Below are positions 60,053 to 64,000 of a DNA stretch of 64,000 nt, piece by piece. Source of the stretch: JBBIPA01 sp963820495 (lineage in GTDB: Bacteria; Chloroflexota; Dehalococcoidia; GIF9; UBA5629); contig CAWGAF010000002.1 in NCBI GenBank assembly GCA_963820495.1, forward strand, positions 496,001 to 560,000, read 5' to 3'. The position numbers and the translations under genes were made by a program. Positions within the stretch are counted from its first letter, which is position 1. Each line of letters starts with the position of its first letter. The notes under the pieces are model-generated. The model was not told the DNA's origin, ran no database searches, and was given only the letters and a program-made list of their open reading frames with translations.

Positions 60053-62044
60053 ATGCCTCTATTTAAAATTGTTTCTGATTTCAAACTTACTGGTGATCAA
60101 CCACAGGCGGTAGATAAGCTGGTTGATGGGGTAGGAAAAGGTTATGCGAAGCAAGTACTGCTTGGCGTAACCGGTAGTGGTAAGACTTTCACCATGGCTA
60201 ATGTTGTGGAAAGATTACAGAGACCCACTCTGGTTATCTGTCATAATAAGACTTTAGCTGCCCAGTTGGCCACGGAGTTCCAGGAATTTTTTCCTGACAA
60301 CGCTGTGGAATACTTTGTCAGCTATTATGATTATTATCAACCAGAGGCTTATCTTCCCAGCACGGATACCTATATCGAGAAAGACATAGACATTAATGAA
60401 GAGATAGACAAATTGCGGCATGCCGCTACAAGGTCTTTACTTGGCCGCAGGGATACATTGATTGTAGCTTCGGTGTCTTGCATATACGGTTTGGGCGAGC
60501 CTGAGGAGTATCGCAGTTTTGTGGCCACTGTGAAGAAGGATGAGGAGTGTAATAGAGATAAGCTGGTTCGCAAGCTGGTGGATATGCAATATGAAAGGAA
60601 CGATTTTGAATTTGTCAGAGGCAAATTTCGCATTCGGGGCGATACGCTGGAAATCTACCCGGCTTATGAAGAAATAGCGATTAGAATCGAGTTTTGGGGG
60701 AATGAGGTCGAGCGTATTGTTGAGGTTGATCCTCTTACTGGAGAGATTCTGATTGAACGCAGTGAAATTGATATTTACCCAGCCAAGCATTTTGTTACTT
60801 CTCAGGAAAAGCTGATGCTGGCTATAGAGGATATAAAGGTTGAACTAGGGGAAAGATTAGAAGAGTTAAAAAGCCAGGTAAAACTCGTTGAAGCCCAGAG
60901 GCTGGAGACGCGCACTAATTATGATATTGAGATGCTTCGCGAGTTTGGTTATTGTAATGCAGTGGAAAACTATTCGAGACATCTGCAGCGTCGTGCTGCC
61001 GGTAGCCCGCCCTGGACATTGCTCGACTATTTTCCTGACGACTTTTTATTGTTTATCGATGAGTCACATATGACATTGCCCCAGATTAGGGGCATGTATC
61101 ATGGGGATATTTCCCGAAAACAGAATCTGGTTGAATATGGTTTCCGTTTGCCCTCAGCCCTGGATAACCGCCCCTTGAATTTTACCGAGTTTGAGAGTCG
61201 CATCAACCAGGTTGTTTATGTGTCAGCTACCCCTGCCCCCTACGAATATGAGCATAGCCAGCAGGTGGTGGAGCAGTTGATTCGTCCCACTGGATTGCTG
61301 GAGCCTACCATAGAAATTAAGCCGACTAAGGGTCAGATAGATGACCTCATTTATCAGATAAAAGTCCGAGTAGGTAAGAGCGAGCGTTGCCTGGTGACCA
61401 CGTTAACCAAGAGGATGGCTGAAGAACTGGCTGATTATCTCAAGGAGATGGAGATAAAGACTCACTACTTACATTCTGAAATTGATACCCTGGAAAGGGT
61501 GGCGATTTTGCGTGATTTGCGCCTTGGTGTTTACGATGTTGTAGTCGGAATAAACCTGCTTCGAGAAGGGTTGGACCTGCCGGAGGTTAGCCTGGTGGCG
61601 ATTTTAGATGCTGATAAGGAAGGTTACTTAAGGTCGAAGGATGCGCTCATCCAGACAATGGGTAGAGCATCTCGGCATGCCGATGGCCATGTCATAATGT
61701 ATGCCGATTCTACGACTAAGTCTATGCGTGGAGCTATGGACGAAACCTATCGTCGGCGCCGCATACAGGAGAAATACAACAAGGAGCATGGAATTACACC
61801 GCGAGGAATAAAGAAAGCCATTCGAGATATTACGGAGCGTGTTAAAGTAGTTGCCGAAGCTAGGACTCCTTATACTGCTACGCCAATATCCAAGGACGAG
61901 GTGATAAGGATAATCAAGGACCTGGAGTCCCAGATGAAAAAAGCTGCCAGGAATCTGGAATTTGAAAAGGCAGCTTTGCTGAGAGATAGAATCATTGAAT
62001 TAAGAAAAGACGAGGAGTTATTGTCGCCTTTTCTGAGAAAGTAA
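60053..62044 (+). CDS. uvrB: Excinuclease ABC subunit B
   Basis: The 663-residue protein has Walker A GVTGSGKTFTMA, the beta-hairpin YYDYYQPEAYLP that opens damaged DNA, DESHMTLPQ, and helicase motifs V/VI (GINLLREGLDLPEV, QTMGRASRHADG). A C-terminal UVR domain (residues ~625-660) contacts UvrC. It verifies DNA damage in nucleotide-excision repair. Confidence 0.96.
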   Translation: MPLFKIVSDFKLTGDQPQAVDKLVDGVGKGYAKQVLLGVTGSGKTFTMANVVERLQRPTLVICHNKTLAAQLATEFQEFFPDNAVEYFVSYYDYYQPEAYLPSTDTYIEKDIDINEEIDKLRHAATRSLLGRRDTLIVASVSCIYGLGEPEEYRSFVATVKKDEECNRDKLVRKLVDMQYERNDFEFVRGKFRIRGDTLEIYPAYEEIAIRIEFWGNEVERIVEVDPLTGEILIERSEIDIYPAKHFVTSQEKLMLAIEDIKVELGERLEELKSQVKLVEAQRLETRTNYDIEMLREFGYCNAVENYSRHLQRRAAGSPPWTLLDYFPDDFLLFIDESHMTLPQIRGMYHGDISRKQNLVEYGFRLPSALDNRPLNFTEFESRINQVVYVSATPAPYEYEHSQQVVEQLIRPTGLLEPTIEIKPTKGQIDDLIYQIKVRVGKSERCLVTTLTKRMAEELADYLKEMEIKTHYLHSEIDTLERVAILRDLRLGVYDVVVGINLLREGLDLPEVSLVAILDADKEGYLRSKDALIQTMGRASRHADGHVIMYADSTTKSMRGAMDETYRRRRIQEKYNKEHGITPRGIKKAIRDITERVKVVAEARTPYTATPISKDEVIRIIKDLESQMKKAARNLEFEKAALLRDRIIELRKDEELLSPFLRK

Positions 62045-62045
62045 T

Positions 62046-62068
62046 GGGTCACCTGAGGCAGGTGACCC
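62046..62068. terminator. Hairpin between convergent uvrB and ftsK
   Basis: GGGTCACCTG (62046-62055) / CAGGTGACCC (62059-62068), perfect 10-bp arms with a three-base loop, directly after the uvrB stop. No long T-tract follows, so termination may rely on the strong stem; it faces both convergent genes. Confidence 0.7.
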
Positions 62069-62095
62069 TCACTCAAACCTCCTGATCGCCCTCTT

Positions 62096-64000
62096 TTAAT
62101 AGCCTTCTTCTTTGAGCTTGTCGTAAAGCCGGGCGGCTCTGGGGTAGCCGATGCGGAGCCGGCGCTGCAGGAATGAAGAGGAAATAGTGCCATGCTCTTC
62201 CGCCAGTCGCCTGGCTTCTTCCATTAGACTGTCGTCAGAATCAATCCCTGCTGAAGCCGGTTGAGCATCTTCGAATCTAATAGGTGCCACATCGGGTCGT
62301 CGTTGCTTGCCCCAGAAAGTTGCTAGTCTTTCAATCTCTGCATCAGTGAGGAAGGGTCCCTGGAGCCGTTTTGGTTTGCTAGCATCGGTGGGCATATAAA
62401 GCATATCGCCTCTGCCCAACAACTTTTCCGCTCCGGCAGAGTCAAGAATAGTACGCGAGTCTACCTGAGAAGTGAGAGAGAAGCTGATGCGTGTGGGGAA
62501 ATTAGCCTTGATTAAGCCAGTAACTACATCAACTGAAGGGCGTTGAGTGGCTACAATCAGGTGGATACCTGTCGCTCTAGCCAGTTGGGCTAAGCGGCAT
62601 AGTGTGTGCTCAACCTCATCGAAAGCCAACATCATCAGGTCAGCTAACTCGTCGATAACAAGTACTATGTATGGTATTGCGTCACCGGGCTGGAGGTTTT
62701 TATTGTAGCCCTCTATGTTGCGTGCCCCAGCCTTGGCGAATTTGCGATAACGCTCGTCCATCTCCTGTGTGAGCCAACGCAATGCTGCCACCGCTTTATC
62801 ACTCTCAACTACTACGGGGGCTATCAAATGAGGCAGGCTGTTAAAGTTAACCAACTCAACTCGCTTGGGATCAATCATAATAAATCGTAATTCATCCGGC
62901 GTGTTGTGAATAAGCAAACAACAGATGATGGAGTTAAGGTAGACGGTCTTACCGCTGCCAGTGGCTCCGGCTATCAGTACATGTGGCATTTTAGTTAGAT
63001 CGGCGGAAACTGTCTCACCACCAGCCCCTTTGCCTAGAGCTATAGCCAGCTTTGATTTAGCACTAATCTTTTGAAAAGCTGCCGATTCTATTATGCTGCG
63101 CAGGTTTACTGAGCCGAAGGTAGTATTGGGAACTTCGATGCCTATAATAGATTTTCCAGGGACGGGAGCTTCAATCCTGATGCTGGGTGCGGCTAAGGCT
63201 AGAGCCAGGTCATTGGCTAAAGAAGTAACTCGCTCCACTTTGACTCTGGTTTTTGATATCTCCTGTAGCTTGGTCTTAATATTACCATCTTTGTCACGTT
63301 CCTTGATTTCCTTGTATTTAATATCCCAGCCGGGCTCGACTCCGAACTGGGTCACTGTTGGACCTATGTTTATCTGGACTACTTTAGCGTCAACGCCGTA
63401 GCTGTCCAGAGCTTCGGTAATAATTTCCGCCCGTTTCTCGACATCTGCCTGGCTGACCTCTGTTTCTACTGCCTTATCCAGGATGCTAATCGGTGGTAAT
63501 TGCCAGCCTCCTACGGTGAGAGCTGACTGGTATTTGCGTGGTTCCCACGTTTCGGCACCGGCTGCTTCTGTACCTGCTAAGCCTGTGATGGGAGTGGGTA
63601 TAGCTTTCTCAGGTGTTTCTGGTTGAATTGGTACTGTCTTTTCAAATCGGATTTCCTGGGAAGGCTTAGGCATAGCTGTTTTGCGACTTTGACTGGCTTT
63701 TGCTATAGCTCTCCAGATGCCACTTAATATCACCCAGATAGTTTTTCCTATGGCTTTGATGGAAATTACGAGTGCATGCCAGAACTGTTTGGGGGCTATA
63801 AATAGAATGCCTAAAACTACGAGTCCCAATAATCTGAGTGCTCCGATTACTGGAGAAGTGCCGATGATACCTTCGCCAAAAGTACCTCCCAGACTTGGAT
63901 TGATAAAGGCTAATAGTCCCCAGACGGCGAAGGTAAACAAAATCCCCCCAAGCCACCTGTTCCAGTATTTCGCAAGTAGTGAAACCTGCCGTCGCCCGAA
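62096..64000 (-). CDS. ftsK: DNA translocase FtsK/SpoIIIE, 5' end outside window
   Basis: The open frame continues to the window edge past the TTG at 63940, so the true start is upstream. Present are the last membrane helices (ILFTFAVWGLLAFINP, ALRLLGLVVLGILFIAPKQFW), a Pro-rich linker, then the motor: Walker A AGATGSGKTVYLN, Walker B IVLVIDELADLMM, and the KPKRLQGPFL box. The C-terminal gamma winged helix ends ARLYDKLKEEGY. FtsK pumps chromosome ends at the division septum. The linker is short for the family. Confidence 0.95.
   Translation of the reverse strand, partial: FGRRQVSLLAKYWNRWLGGILFTFAVWGLLAFINPSLGGTFGEGIIGTSPVIGALRLLGLVVLGILFIAPKQFWHALVISIKAIGKTIWVILSGIWRAIAKASQSRKTAMPKPSQEIRFEKTVPIQPETPEKAIPTPITGLAGTEAAGAETWEPRKYQSALTVGGWQLPPISILDKAVETEVSQADVEKRAEIITEALDSYGVDAKVVQINIGPTVTQFGVEPGWDIKYKEIKERDKDGNIKTKLQEISKTRVKVERVTSLANDLALALAAPSIRIEAPVPGKSIIGIEVPNTTFGSVNLRSIIESAAFQKISAKSKLAIALGKGAGGETVSADLTKMPHVLIAGATGSGKTVYLNSIICCLLIHNTPDELRFIMIDPKRVELVNFNSLPHLIAPVVVESDKAVAALRWLTQEMDERYRKFAKAGARNIEGYNKNLQPGDAIPYIVLVIDELADLMMLAFDEVEHTLCRLAQLARATGIHLIVATQRPSVDVVTGLIKANFPTRISFSLTSQVDSRTILDSAGAEKLLGRGDMLYMPTDASKPKRLQGPFLTDAEIERLATFWGKQRRPDVAPIRFEDAQPASAGIDSDDSLMEEARRLAEEHGTISSSFLQRRLRIGYPRAARLYDKLKEEGY

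Noticed and set aside
62046..62068. Riboswitch or regulatory RNA
   Set aside because: It is a simple perfect hairpin right after a stop codon between convergent genes, better explained as a terminator.
1..64000. CRISPR array or cas genes
   Set aside because: No regularly spaced short repeats and no Cas-like proteins were seen on either strand.
1..64000. rRNA genes or complete tRNAs other than tRNA-Asp
   Set aside because: No rRNA-like sequence was noticed; other tRNA-like pieces lack their 5' half.

Overview
The window is bacterial chromosome carrying a large integrated element. The flanks (1-1.37 kb and 47.1-64 kb) hold ordinary bacterial genes with clear Shine-Dalgarno sites: a four-subunit 2-oxoacid:ferredoxin oxidoreductase, recN, a biotin-carrier protein, a glycogen/alpha-glucan block (glgA, a GH57 enzyme, glgC), yebC-ruvC-ruvA-uvrB, and ftsK. 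The ferredoxin-linked oxidoreductase and overall gene style suggest an anaerobe, possibly a Dehalococcoidia-like Chloroflexota; that placement is inference only.

A ~45.7-kb element (1369-47097) sits at the 3' end of tRNA-Asp(GTC). The tRNA end (1348-1368) recurs with one mismatch at 47077-47097, marking attL and attR. A large serine recombinase gene lies at the left end and reads through attL into the tRNA. The element has four zones.

(1) 1.3-9.7 kb: a minus-strand operon of about a dozen tightly spaced genes. It encodes small membrane proteins, a very Arg/Tyr-rich peptide, a protein with a signal peptide and a C-terminal anchor, a tubulin/FtsZ-superfamily GTPase and a HerA-like ATPase split by an in-frame TGA. 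A divergent XRE-type repressor faces it across two dyad operators. The layout resembles a virion- or vesicle-forming module under lysogeny-like control.

(2) 9.7-24 kb: a second HerA-like ATPase with a nuclease-like tail, a helix-turn-helix gene beside a PfkB-type kinase, two archaeal-type Orc1/Cdc6 AAA+ proteins with inverted repeats beside them, and a T7-like single-subunit RNA polymerase. This looks like a replication and transcription core.

(3) 24-36.8 kb: accessory cassettes separated by tRNA 3'-end scars. They include a RelA/SpoT fragment, a transglutaminase-like lipoprotein, a HEPN/MNT pair, a trypsin-like protease with a membrane partner, a frameshifted PARIS/OLD-like ATPase-DUF4435 gene, an archaeal-style tyrosine recombinase with a zinc ribbon, and a cluster of unknown genes.

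(4) 36.8-46.5 kb: a DNA phosphorothioation system (dndC-dndD-dndE) tail-to-tail with a helicase / DndD-like ATPase / small-protein operon that probably supplies the interference arm.

The most unusual feature is the combination, in one bacterial element, of archaeal-type initiators, a phage-type RNA polymerase, a tubulin-family GTPase and a repressor-controlled membrane-protein operon.
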